A stretch of DNA of 64,000 nt from Bacteroides stercorirosoris (GTDB taxonomy: Bacteria; Bacteroidota; Bacteroidia; Bacteroidales; Bacteroidaceae), in the NCBI RefSeq assembly GCF_900142015.1, contig NZ_FQZN01000018.1, positions 62,001 through 126,000 on the forward strand, written 5' to 3'. Below are positions 1 to 7,985 of this stretch, piece after piece; position 1 is the first letter of the stretch; each line of letters begins with the position of its first letter. A program made the position numbers and the translations under genes. A model generated the notes under the pieces. It made no database searches. It was not told the DNA's origin and saw nothing but the letters and a program-made list of their open reading frames with translations.

Positions 1-13
1 TCCTCCGGTACGT

Positions 14-223
14 CTATTTCAGAGATAAATCGTTATAGTGGATTTTTCTGTGCGTCCCGTCGCAGAAGGGTTGTTTATAAGAGCGTCCGCAGCGACACAA
101 GGCGATTCTTCCTTTTCGTACCTCTGCTTTTCCCTCCCGGTCTATCAATTTGAAATTGCCTTCTACAATAAAAGGTCCGTTAGGTGTAGCCGTGATGGCT
201 ACTGTATTTTCTTCTGTTTCCAT
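14..223 (-). CDS. CDGSH-type iron-sulfur protein
   Basis: A 69-residue protein that carries a complete CDGSH motif near its C terminus: Cys43, Cys45, Cys54 and His58 in the arrangement C-x-C-x2-S-x3-P-x-C-D-G-T-H. In this family the three Cys and one His bind a redox-active [2Fe-2S] cluster. There is no signal peptide or membrane helix, so it should be a soluble cytoplasmic protein. It starts with ATG and runs divergently from the restriction-endonuclease gene at 349. The physiological partner of small bacterial CDGSH proteins is generally unknown. The family call is secure and the role is not. Confidence 0.85.
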   Translation of the reverse strand: METEENTVAITATPNGPFIVEGNFKLIDREGKAEVRKGRIALCRCGRSYKQPFCDGTHRKIHYNDLSLK

Positions 224-312
224 ATCATTGTTTTTTTAATGTTATACGTTTCAAATAAAACGTTTGCGTATGGAAATAGTTTATCCATTCACTTTTTTTG
301 TATGGATTTCCT

Positions 313-320
313 TATCTTTG
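313..320 (+). promoter_or_regulatory. Bacteroides-type -7 box (TATCTTTG)
   Basis: TATCTTTG matches the Bacteroides -7 consensus TAnnTTTG and lies 29 nt upstream of the ATG at 349. A -33 TTTG at the usual spacing of about 19-21 nt is not clear. It is the probable promoter of the HpaII-like gene and nitroreductase pair. Confidence 0.5.
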
Positions 321-348
321 TGCGCACTTATAAATAATATATAGATAT

Positions 349-1476
349 ATGGCATTCGAAGCAACAAAGCGTGAGTTGGGCGAACTCTACACATTCTTTC
401 GCCTGTTGGCAGACGGAAAGGTTTCATTGGGCACACCGCAAGTCCGGAAGGATGAAGCAAAGTGCTGGCCCATTGCGATGGTACAAAGGGAAGAGCATGA
501 CGGCACGCGCCGTTATTATATAGAACAGGAAAATATCCGTATCGTCAGCGGGACGGTGGAGAAAACGGGGACGTTTACTGTGGCTGGCAAGGAAGAACAG
601 AACATTCCCCGCGAAGACTTTGGCGGGGCGGCAGAGATTATACTTGAATTGCTGAAAACGACTGCCGGTTCTGATACGATTGAAGTTCCTGAAGGTCTGG
701 AAGGTTTTCTGGATGCCATCAATGTCTACGATTTGGAGGCGAAGACGGAAGACCGCACGGATTTCTCTGTTGCCTTCTGGCACGCTGAAGCACCGTTGAC
801 GGGATTTAATGTCCGTTGCCGCCTCAGTTCGATGAACCCGTTGCTGGATGGCGGACGCACGGCAAACCTGAAACTGGAACAGTCGGGCATCAAGTTTGCT
901 ACGCCTACGGTGAACAAGGTGAATGCTTTGCCGGAATCTCCGACGGAGGTTACGGAACGTATGCTGATGATTGAGCGTCTGGGCGGAGTGCTGAAATATT
1001 CGGATGTGGCGGACCGTGTGTTCCGTTGCAACCTGCTGATGATTGATTTACACTTCCCCCGTATGTTGGCGGAGATGGTGCGCATGATGCACCTCGACGG
1101 CATTTCCCGTGTCAGCGAACTGACGGAGTGTATCAAAGAGATAAATCCCCTGAAGATAAAAGATGAACTGATAAACAAACATGGTTTCTATGAGTTTAAG
1201 ATGAAACAGTTCTTGTTGGCACTTGCTTTGGGCATGCGTCCGGCAAAGATATATAACGGTACGGACTCAGCCGTAGAAGGCATTCTGCTGGTAAATGCGG
1301 AAGGGGAGGTGCTTTGTTATCATAAATCGGAGCGCCAGGTATTTGTCGATTTCTTATATCAGAACACCCGTTTTGAGAAAGGCTCGGTAGATAAGGATAA
1401 GTACGGTTTCCTTGAAAAAGAGAACGGTGTGTATTATTTCAGACTGAATGTAAAGATTGGGTTGACAAAAAAATAA
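349..1476 (+). CDS. HpaII-family type II restriction endonuclease homologue
   Basis: A 375-residue protein that resembles the HpaII restriction endonuclease family along its length. The N terminus has ELYTFFRLLADGKV, as in the family's E-x-Y-x-x-x-x-LL-x-DG start. The C-terminal third has FYEFKMKQFLLALALGM, then IYNGTDSAVEGILLV, VLCYH and a closing ENGVYYFRLNVKI stretch, all typical of HpaII-like enzymes. HpaII itself cleaves CCGG; the target here cannot be read from sequence. No DNA methyltransferase lies beside it: the neighbours are a CDGSH protein and a nitroreductase whose ATG overlaps this stop codon (TAATG). It may be an orphan or a repurposed nuclease. The assignment rests on remembered family motifs. 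Confidence 0.72.
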   Translation: MAFEATKRELGELYTFFRLLADGKVSLGTPQVRKDEAKCWPIAMVQREEHDGTRRYYIEQENIRIVSGTVEKTGTFTVAGKEEQNIPREDFGGAAEIILELLKTTAGSDTIEVPEGLEGFLDAINVYDLEAKTEDRTDFSVAFWHAEAPLTGFNVRCRLSSMNPLLDGGRTANLKLEQSGIKFATPTVNKVNALPESPTEVTERMLMIERLGGVLKYSDVADRVFRCNLLMIDLHFPRMLAEMVRMMHLDGISRVSELTECIKEINPLKIKDELINKHGFYEFKMKQFLLALALGMRPAKIYNGTDSAVEGILLVNAEGEVLCYHKSERQVFVDFLYQNTRFEKGSVDKDKYGFLEKENGVYYFRLNVKIGLTKK

Positions 1477-2042
1477 TGAGTATGAATGAGATTTTAAAAA
1501 ACATCAAGTCGCGTCGCAGTGTGCGCGCTTATACGGAACAACAGATTTCGCAGGAAGATTTAAGCACCATTCTGGAAGCGGCAACCTATGCCCCCAGTGG
1601 TATGGGACTCCAGACGTGGCATTTCACCGCTATTCAGAATGACGCTGTACTGGAAGAACTGAACGAAAAGATTAAAGGTGCTTTTGCCAAGAGCGATGAA
1701 CCCCGTTTGCAGGAACGCGGACATAGCCGGACGTATTGTTGTTATTATCATGCTCCTACACTCGTCATTGTTTCCAACGAACCGACACAGTGGTGGGCAA
1801 GCATGGATTGTGCCTGTGCCATGCAGAATATCTTCCTGGCAGCCAAGTCTCTCGGCATCGGTTCCTGCTGGATAAACCAGTTGGGGCAAACTTGTGATGA
1901 TCCTGATGTGCGTGCTTTCCTTACGAAGCTGGGCATCCCCGAAAATCACCGCGTATATGGTTGTGCCGCTTTAGGCTATGCAGCTGCTGCTCCGGTGAAG
2001 GAAAAGAAGTTGGCGGAAGGCACTGTGACAGTTATTAAGTGA
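1476..2042 (+). CDS. nitroreductase-family FMN oxidoreductase
   Basis: A 188-residue nitroreductase-fold protein. The N-terminal SRRSVRAY is the usual FMN-phosphate-binding start, followed by APSGMGLQTWHF and, near residue 128, GIGSCWINQLG. Family members are homodimeric flavoproteins that use NAD(P)H to reduce nitro-aromatics, quinones or flavins; the natural substrate cannot be told. The ATG at 1476 overlaps the upstream stop as TAATG, suggesting translational coupling to the HpaII-like gene. An in-frame ATG at 1482 is an alternative start. The hairpin at 2063-2087 follows the gene. Confidence 0.88.
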   Translation: MSMNEILKNIKSRRSVRAYTEQQISQEDLSTILEAATYAPSGMGLQTWHFTAIQNDAVLEELNEKIKGAFAKSDEPRLQERGHSRTYCCYYHAPTLVIVSNEPTQWWASMDCACAMQNIFLAAKSLGIGSCWINQLGQTCDDPDVRAFLTKLGIPENHRVYGCAALGYAAAAPVKEKKLAEGTVTVIK

Positions 2043-2062
2043 TACTGAACTTTCTTTAGCCC

Positions 2063-2087
2063 TTAACCTAACTTGTTTTTAGGTTAA
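2063..2087 (+). terminator. hairpin after the nitroreductase gene
   Basis: Perfect 9-bp inverted repeat (TTAACCTAA and TTAGGTTAA) with a 7-nt loop, starting 20 nt after the nitroreductase stop. No clear U-tract follows, so it may be a weak terminator or a 3'-end stabilising stem. Confidence 0.4.
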
Positions 2088-2097
2088 ACCAAACATT

Positions 2098-2165
2098 GCC
2101 CGAGTTGTACAACTTAGACATCCCGAGTTGTACTACTTGGGATGCTCAAGTTGTACAACTCGGGC
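2098..2165. repeat. hairpin word array, core CCCGAGTTGTAC
   Basis: Perfect 18-bp inverted repeat: GCCCGAGTTGTACAACTT at 2098-2115 and its reverse complement at 2148-2165. Between them lies a third, degenerate copy (CATCCCGAGTTGTAC at 2119-2133, running into CTACTTGGGATG) that is itself nearly palindromic. It sits between convergent genes, the nitroreductase and the outer-membrane protein. Confidence 0.8.
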
Positions 2166-2260
2166 ATCCTTTGATTAAAGGAAAGAAATGCTTTGGTTAC
2201 GAGTTCTTTTAGTTATCCCATATAGATTTACATCATGGCTTACTTCTTAATCTAAAAAAT

Positions 2261-2344
2261 GCCCGCAGGGGAGACGGCAGTCAGGTAATTAATGAATTAT
2301 ACATGAAGCAATTTCGTATAATTCCGCCGCCTCGCCCTGTGGGC
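2261..2344. repeat. small nested-palindrome element
   Basis: An imperfect outer inverted repeat (GCCCGCAGGGGAGACGGC at the left; reverse complement at the right GCCCACAGGGCGAGGCGG) encloses a perfect inner one (AATTATAC 2295-2302, GTATAATT 2316-2323). It resembles a small non-coding palindromic element. The rest of the 2043-2403 gap is AT-rich, with nothing recognisable. Confidence 0.5.
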
Positions 2345-2403
2345 TCCCTCTTTTCACAAAGCGGGTTGAAATGAAGCCATATTCCGATAAGAATTTACTT
2401 CAT

Positions 2404-4734
2404 TTATCTCTGCATATCAATGATACCGCTGTCCGTATCGCTATTGTTCAATCCCTTGTTTCCGGCTTTGTGTCTGCGACCGAACTCAAACGTATAGCCT
2501 ACGCGGAGTATCAACATCTGTCCCGTTTCTTTCACAAAAGTTTCCGAACGGAAAGGCGCTACCTCACTGATACGTTCTTTTCCCACCTTATAATTATTGG
2601 TGAAAGGAAACAGAACACCAATCCCTGCCTGAAAGTTCTGCTTGGCATACATTGCCATAAATGCGGTCTGATTCTCATTCTTCTTGATGGTTTCACCGAA
2701 GAAGTTATTCTGCACCTTCCGGAACTGTCCGAGCAGTGAGAACCCTTTGTATTGCAATTGCGCCATCACACTGTAATAAAATTCATCGTACGTGTGACTG
2801 TATTCCAGCCCCTCCGACCAACTACGGGTATATCCTCCCGAAGCATAAAGCGTCAGGAAATCTTTCAGCCCGAACAGCGTTGCGCCATTGGTACCGATCA
2901 TCAGTTCCGCATTCAGGCTTTGGAACGAGCGTTGGTTTTCATCTTTCAATATCAGTTTCCCGTCCTCAACGAAGATGCTTTCCATGATGGGACTGTCGTA
3001 ATACTGGTGGCGCACGCTCAGATTGGCATTGAACTGCTTCTTCGAATAACTGTAGGACAAAGAGTTCGTGAACTGCTGGTATGTTTTCAGCAACGGATTA
3101 CCACGAACTATCTGTATCGTATCTATAGCCTGCTCCACATCCGTTAACGAACCAAGCGACGGTATGGCGGGACTGATATTGAACCGGTAGCGCAGGAAGC
3201 CCGCTTTCTTCAAATTGTAACTCAATCGTACGGTAGGCGTGAAAGTATAGTAAGCATGGTCTTCGTCGCTTTCCTTGAACCAGGCACGCGTCATGCCCAC
3301 ACTACCCGCATAACTGAAATCCTTCACCTTGCCCTGCACCTCAAAGAAAGCGGAAGTCTGTGACTGGTCCATCTTCGAAGTAGTGGGATTGGAGCCTTTG
3401 TATTCATTCTCCGTCCTCATCTGATAGTGGCGGGCGCCACCGCTCAGCTTCACATCCTTGAAGCTCTTTTCGTAAATGGCCTCACCGATGACAGAGCGTT
3501 TATCACCATCCACCAGCGTCTGAATATCCGCCAACGGTGCATGCTCGTCCTTGTACTCCTTATATTTACGGTTGTTCTTGGTGTGGATAAGCGTTCCCGT
3601 CACGTTCATCTGTATACTCTGCTGATGGGGTAGGGTATGCTGGAAGTAAAGGTCGAGTGCCGGAGAATAGCTGGATGTGTGGTTATTGACGTATGAATAG
3701 ATAGACTCCGTGCTGCCTACTGCCCACATCCGGTTCAGCTCGTTCTGGTAAGGAGTGTTGTTGAGGTTATTGCGGAAGATGGCGTTGAAGACATACTTGT
3801 CCGCTTTCGTCAGATTGTACGTCAGGTTCAGGTTATTGATGAAACTGAGTGCGGGGGATTCGTCTTCGATGCCTTCTTTGATACGGTCGATGGTACGGTC
3901 GCCCAGATAGAAAGTTTCGTGAGATTCGAGGCGGCTGTGATACTTGCCGTTCTTGTTGAAGTAGTCGATGCCCCATTCGGAGTTTTTGTAATTGAACTTC
4001 GCACTCAGGAAATTCTCTCCCCACAGGGTATGGGGTGAGTCGGAAAGTTGGAAGTTCACCACGCCACCCGTTTCACGGCGGCGCAGGATGATGTTCACCA
4101 CAGCGCCCAGTTCGTCGTCGCCGTATTGTTTGCCGGGGTCTTCAATGAACTCCACGCGCAGCACGTCTTTGGCTCTGATGGCGGCTATTTCCTTGTCCGT
4201 CACCTTGATGCCGTTGATGCGGGTTTGCACGGCTCCACCGCCGCTGACGCTCATGCTGTTGGTGAAGTTATCCACCTGCAAGCGGGCGATGCCGAGATTG
4301 TTCAGTAGGTCGTAGGCGCCGAACGAGCGTTTCAATTGGCTTTCGGTGGGCAGGATAATCTGACGGTCCACCCGTTGAAGCACGTTACTAGCGGATACGG
4401 TTACCTCGCCCAGACTTACGGCATCTTCCTGCAACTGTACATCGCCCAGGTCGAGGTTGTTGTTCAGTTTCAGCAGGATGACTTCACTCTGATAGCCGAT
4501 GAAAGTAATGGCGAGGCGGTAGTTGCCCGCCTTTATTTTACTGAGGGCGAACTTGCCCTGTGCATCCGATGTTACTCCGGTCACCAAGGTGGAGTCTGTG
4601 GCCCATAGTGATACGTTGGCGGCTATAATCGCCTCTTGAGAAGCGTCTGTGACACGTCCTTTGACGGAGAGGTTCTGTGCCTGCGCACTGAGTACGCAGA
4701 GGACAAGCAATAGTAAAAATAGTTTTGTTTTCAT
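2404..4734 (-). CDS. outer-membrane beta-barrel protein with carboxypeptidase-like N domain
   Basis: A 776-residue protein when begun at the ATG at 4734, which opens a clear signal peptide ending AQAQ; the longer reading frame starts with TTG further upstream. After the signal comes a CarboxypepD_reg-like domain (VKGRVTDASQEAIIAANV... through FIGYQSEV), then a TonB-plug-like segment with RINGIKVTDKEI and QYGDDELGAVVNI, then a long beta-barrel. The C-terminal tail FGRRHKAGNKGLNNSDTDSG is typical of the OMP_b-brl_3 family. It is expected in the outer membrane, with unknown substrate. It is the distal gene after the ABC transporter, GntR and 35-residue peptide genes, so it may belong to the same regulated unit. 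Confidence 0.85.
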   Translation of the reverse strand: MKTKLFLLLLVLCVLSAQAQNLSVKGRVTDASQEAIIAANVSLWATDSTLVTGVTSDAQGKFALSKIKAGNYRLAITFIGYQSEVILLKLNNNLDLGDVQLQEDAVSLGEVTVSASNVLQRVDRQIILPTESQLKRSFGAYDLLNNLGIARLQVDNFTNSMSVSGGGAVQTRINGIKVTDKEIAAIRAKDVLRVEFIEDPGKQYGDDELGAVVNIILRRRETGGVVNFQLSDSPHTLWGENFLSAKFNYKNSEWGIDYFNKNGKYHSRLESHETFYLGDRTIDRIKEGIEDESPALSFINNLNLTYNLTKADKYVFNAIFRNNLNNTPYQNELNRMWAVGSTESIYSYVNNHTSSYSPALDLYFQHTLPHQQSIQMNVTGTLIHTKNNRKYKEYKDEHAPLADIQTLVDGDKRSVIGEAIYEKSFKDVKLSGGARHYQMRTENEYKGSNPTTSKMDQSQTSAFFEVQGKVKDFSYAGSVGMTRAWFKESDEDHAYYTFTPTVRLSYNLKKAGFLRYRFNISPAIPSLGSLTDVEQAIDTIQIVRGNPLLKTYQQFTNSLSYSYSKKQFNANLSVRHQYYDSPIMESIFVEDGKLILKDENQRSFQSLNAELMIGTNGATLFGLKDFLTLYASGGYTRSWSEGLEYSHTYDEFYYSVMAQLQYKGFSLLGQFRKVQNNFFGETIKKNENQTAFMAMYAKQNFQAGIGVLFPFTNNYKVGKERISEVAPFRSETFVKETGQMLILRVGYTFEFGRRHKAGNKGLNNSDTDSGIIDMQR

Positions 4735-4861
4735 ATTCGTTTCTGTTAATAGGTTACTAATCAATTAGGGATGCAGATTTCACTCCTCCCCATTGGGGAA
4801 GATTCTATCTATTGTATTTCAATTGTTTATACTTTCTTCGTTGAGACGGCGAAAGTTAGGA

Positions 4862-4969
4862 TTATACGGCGGAATTCAGTTCGTACATCAGCGTAAAAAC
4901 TTTGACTATGATGAGTACGAAGAGGAGTCCGAAAGTAATCCATAATGCTGTCTTTGCGTATCTCTTCAT
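4862..4969 (-). CDS. 35-residue single-pass membrane peptide
   Basis: A short frame starting MKRYAKTALW and ending YELNSAV, with one predicted hydrophobic helix (residues about 9-28, WITFGLLFVLIIVKVF). Its ATG (4969-4967) overlaps the TGA of the GntR gene (4968-4966) in an ATGA arrangement, a strong sign of translational coupling. It is too short for most gene callers. The function is unknown; a small accessory subunit of the ABC system or a regulator-linked peptide is possible. The following 127 nt to the start of the outer-membrane protein hold nothing else clear. Confidence 0.6.
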   Translation of the reverse strand: MKRYAKTALWITFGLLFVLIIVKVFTLMYELNSAV

Positions 4970-5334
4970 GAACTGCTGTTTTTAAGTTTATTATATCGTT
5001 CTGTTATTTCATCTATGCTGATGCCAAGCAGGTCCATAATGTTGAACAGGTCGGCAAGCTGGTTTTCAAAGAATTCTTTCTTCTGTATCTTCATCACTTT
5101 CTTCATGGCATCCTTTGAGAGATAGAAGCCCATGCCCCGCTCGGGATAGATGATGTCCTCCGCTTGCAGGTATTCGTAGGCTTTCAGCACGGTGCGCGAG
5201 TTCACGGCAAGCTGCGTGGAAAGCTCCCTGACCGAGACTATTCGTTCGCCCGCCGTCCACTCACGGGTGAGTATCTTGCTGAAACAGAAGTCCACAATCT
5301 GCTGGTATATCGGTTTGTTGGTCTTGAAGTCCAT
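4966..5334 (-). CDS. GntR/YtrA-type transcriptional regulator
   Basis: A 122-residue protein with an N-terminal winged helix-turn-helix: IYQQIVDFCFSKILTREWTAG, then SVRELSTQLAVNSRTVLKAYEYL and a wing ending in ERGMGFYL (about residues 9-75). It has only a short C-terminal dimerisation tail, as in the YtrA subfamily, which commonly controls linked ABC transporters. It starts 3 nt after the permease stop and overlaps the 35-residue peptide, so these genes are almost certainly cotranscribed. It probably autoregulates the ABC transporter set; effector unknown. Confidence 0.9.
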   Translation of the reverse strand: MDFKTNKPIYQQIVDFCFSKILTREWTAGERIVSVRELSTQLAVNSRTVLKAYEYLQAEDIIYPERGMGFYLSKDAMKKVMKIQKKEFFENQLADLFNIMDLLGISIDEITERYNKLKNSSS

Positions 5335-5337
5335 AGC

Positions 5338-6099
5338 TTACAGTTGTTTTTCTTTGAGCAGGAAGTAGCTCGATATCCATATCCCAATGCTGAACAGGAC
5401 AGGGGTGCCGTAGTTGCAGAAAGCAATGATGGCTTCTGACGTGCTGCTTATCGGGAAATTATAGATGGGATAGGCTATGTTTGCTATCCAATATCCGTGG
5501 CTGTCGGCAGGTTCCCACAATGTCATTGAGAGTATAATCCCGAAAATGAGAATGAAGCAGGAACACAAAACGATGAAGGAATTTATCAGCTTCTGGCGTT
5601 TGAAGGCTATGCATCCGAGGAAGAAAATTCCTTGCATCAAGCTGCATGACAGTATCTGGTCTTTTTCTATCAGGTGAAATTCAATGTGGCTTCCGAAGTG
5701 TTGCAGGTAGTCAGTGCCTGAGAGTATTAGTAACCCTTTTATGCCTGTTATCAGCAAGAAACAGAACAGCGGGAGTACGAGTAGATACTTCATCCACAAG
5801 TGCAGGAACTTTTCAAAAACGGAAGCGGGCATCAACAGGTATAGAGTAGAGGTCTGTTTGGTGATATTTATCTCCAACAGACAGGGGGCGATGCAGAGGA
5901 ACCACAACAGGTAGCGGCTGAGGGAGAAAGCCTGTGTATGTTCGATGTAATAGCTTGAGCCTTTGTTGATATCATACATCATGCAGAGAAGACAAATGCC
6001 TAGCACAATGCCGGCACTCCAAAGCAAGTGTTGGCCGGTTTCCTGTTTCTTGTACTGTTCCAGCAGGAAGAAACGTTTCAGGTTGAAGGTTGCATTCAT
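5338..6099 (-). CDS. ABC transporter membrane protein
   Basis: A 253-residue integral membrane protein with about six hydrophobic segments (for example LLWSAGIVLGICLLCMMY near residue 27 and YLLVLPLFCFLLITGIKGLLIL near 108) and no recognised soluble domain. It lies between the ABC ATPase gene and a YtrA-type regulator, and such pairs usually form one exporter or sensor ABC complex in the inner membrane. It is separated from the ATPase gene by a palindromic element (6133-6366), although both lie on the same strand. The substrate is unknown; antimicrobial peptide or envelope-stress export is common for this gene arrangement. Confidence 0.75.
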   Translation of the reverse strand: MNATFNLKRFFLLEQYKKQETGQHLLWSAGIVLGICLLCMMYDINKGSSYYIEHTQAFSLSRYLLWFLCIAPCLLEINITKQTSTLYLLMPASVFEKFLHLWMKYLLVLPLFCFLLITGIKGLLILSGTDYLQHFGSHIEFHLIEKDQILSCSLMQGIFFLGCIAFKRQKLINSFIVLCSCFILIFGIILSMTLWEPADSHGYWIANIAYPIYNFPISSTSEAIIAFCNYGTPVLFSIGIWISSYFLLKEKQL

Positions 6100-6132
6100 A
6101 ATTTCTTATTGTTATTTTATAAATGACAATTT

Positions 6133-6366
6133 ACCAGCGTAGCGCTGGATCAAGGTTTCCTTTCGGCATACTCATTGACGTGATAGTGCTTGGTAGGCTG
6201 AAAGCCTTTTATCTTATAGCCCAGGGCAACGCCCTGGGGGATTGCCATGTGTTTCTCTTTGCGCCCTGTAAGGGCATAACAGCCCTTACAGGGCGTAAGA
6301 TTGTGGGATCATTCATTACCCAGGGTGTTACCCTGGGCTATAAGATAAAAGCCTTACAGGCTTAGG
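6133..6366. repeat. 234-bp nested-palindrome (REP/MITE-like) element
   Basis: Three nested hairpins are visible. Long near-perfect arms pair 6194-6239 with 6317-6364, both containing the word AAAAGCCTT or its complement next to TTATAGCCCAGGG. Inside them is a perfect 14-bp stem CGCCCTGTAAGGGC (6262-6275) with its complement (6282-6295). A separate small hairpin CCAGCG-TAG-CGCTGG lies at 6134-6148. It sits between the ABC ATPase and permease genes. The open frame across it is a by-product of the repeat. No transposase is nearby. Confidence 0.8.
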
Positions 6367-6378
6367 AAATGCACGCTG

Positions 6379-7200
6379 TTAAATTATCATTTTTATCTTT
6401 TCCGGCACTTGCAGCACTGCCTTGTACAGCAGTTCTATATCCGGTGTATTTTCTTCTTCCTCTTCATTAGGCAACACGGAGAAATATCCGGGCAATTCCT
6501 GTTCGCTGTAAATGCTGTCTTCGGGCAGACTGTCTGTCCGGGCAAAGAGGAGGCGCTGGCTGATTTCGTCCAACGAACGGTTCAGCAAGATTTCGCCTTC
6601 GCCGAGGATGATGAGGTGATCCAGCAGGTTCTCGAAGTCGTGTGCCTGATGGGTGGAGATGAGGAGCGTACTGTCATCATCTATGCTGCGGCTGATGATA
6701 CGTTTCAGGGCTTGTCGGGATGTGATGTCCAGTCCGTTTGTAGGCTCGTCGAGTATCAGGAGCGGGGTATGCAGTGCAAAGGCATACGCCAGCATCGCCT
6801 TCTTCTGCTGACCATAAGAAACTGCGGATAACTTCTGTTTCCTGTCGATCTTCAGTTCTTCAAGATTCTGTTCAAACTCTTTGTGGTTGAAGTGAGGATA
6901 GAAAGCGGAATGCCGTGTGGCAAAAGCGGAAATGCTTTCGGAAGGCATCTGCATTTCTTCGGGCAGAAAGAAGTAGCGGCTCAATAAGGCGGGTTCTCTT
7001 TTTGCCGGATTCATCCCATCAATGCTGCATTCTCCTTTCCAAGGAAAAAGTAGTCCGCAAAGGAGATGTATCAGTGTGGTTTTACCTACACCGTTCTCTC
7101 CCAGAAGTCCGTATATACCGCTGCCTATTTCCAAAGATATGTCATTGAAAATAGGACGGTTATACTTGTAGCCGTAGCTGATGTTTTCTATCTTTATCAT
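6379..7200 (-). CDS. ABC transporter ATP-binding protein
   Basis: A 273-residue ATPase subunit. It has the Walker A GENGVGKTT (about residues 34-42), Walker B LLILDEPTNGLD (about 147-158) and an H-loop with STHQAHDFE (about 180-188). The signature motif reads VSYGQQKK rather than the usual LSGGQ, a departure seen in some divergent exporters. It powers the partner permease encoded at 5338-6099. It is the first gene of the transporter/GntR group on the minus strand, 108 nt after the hemolysin-III-like gene. Confidence 0.9.
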   Translation of the reverse strand: MIKIENISYGYKYNRPIFNDISLEIGSGIYGLLGENGVGKTTLIHLLCGLLFPWKGECSIDGMNPAKREPALLSRYFFLPEEMQMPSESISAFATRHSAFYPHFNHKEFEQNLEELKIDRKQKLSAVSYGQQKKAMLAYAFALHTPLLILDEPTNGLDITSRQALKRIISRSIDDDSTLLISTHQAHDFENLLDHLIILGEGEILLNRSLDEISQRLLFARTDSLPEDSIYSEQELPGYFSVLPNEEEEENTPDIELLYKAVLQVPEKIKMII

Positions 7201-7308
7201 AGCTTCTTAAGTGTTGCACTGATGTACAACACTGCAAACGTAAGGGAAGCTGAGGAGAAAAGCAAGGAAGGGGGAGGATTATTAATATATTTTAGCAGTG
7301 GGTGGTGA

Positions 7309-7968
7309 CTATAAAATCAGCCACACCGCCATCATGTGGCACACCGAACCTCCCAATACGAAGAAATGAAATACAGAATGCATATAGCGTTGCCGGAAAG
7401 AGTAAAACACTGCTCCGGTGATGTAACAGATGCCTTCACCGATCATCCAGTAGCACGTTCCTGCGGCAACGGCATATAGAGGTTTGAAGGCAACCAGTAC
7501 GGACAGCCCCATAACGATGAAGCAGATTGTCTCTACATTGCTATGTTCCTCCATTTTGCGGAAACTCACGATGGTGCCGATGATGGCACATAACCAGACG
7601 AAACCGAATAATCCCCATCCCCAGGCATTTTCGCTCCGTAGTGCTATTAACGTAACGGGCGAGTAACTGCCCGCAATATGCCAGTAAATGGCCGCATGGT
7701 CCCAATTCCGCAATCGCTTTTTCCAGGGATTATGGTATTTCAGCGCATGGTAGAGGGTAGAGGCAACGTAAGAGCCGAGCATGCCGAAGAGGTAGAGCCA
7801 GATGCCGAATACAGCCCAGAAGTTTCCACTCTGATAACTTTTTACGAGAAATATTGTACCGACAATAATCCCCATCAGGATGCCTGCAGCGTGCGAGAGG
7901 GTATTAATTCTCTCTTCGGCTTTTGTATAGAAAAGTCCGTTTTGTTTCTTTTTCCGGGTGATGCTCAT
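7309..7968 (-). CDS. hemolysin III / PAQR-family membrane protein (TrhA-like)
   Basis: A 219-residue protein with about seven membrane segments. The family metal-site residues are visible: ERINTLSHAAG at the start, STLYHAL before the middle, DHAAIYWHIAGSYSP in the centre, and HSVFHFFVLGGSVCHMM at the end. Bacterial members (YqfA, TrhA) have been linked to membrane lipid homeostasis; haemolysis is a historical name. The gene lies 17 nt after the AAA-ATPase gene and is probably cotranscribed with it. Confidence 0.9.
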   Translation of the reverse strand: MSITRKKKQNGLFYTKAEERINTLSHAAGILMGIIVGTIFLVKSYQSGNFWAVFGIWLYLFGMLGSYVASTLYHALKYHNPWKKRLRNWDHAAIYWHIAGSYSPVTLIALRSENAWGWGLFGFVWLCAIIGTIVSFRKMEEHSNVETICFIVMGLSVLVAFKPLYAVAAGTCYWMIGEGICYITGAVFYSFRQRYMHSVFHFFVLGGSVCHMMAVWLIL

Positions 7969-7985
7969 TTATAAAAGTGCGATGT

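Noticed and set aside
6123..6365. 80-codon open frame across the palindromic element
   Set aside because: The sequence is explained by nested inverted repeats. Its product reflects the repeat and has no support as a protein.
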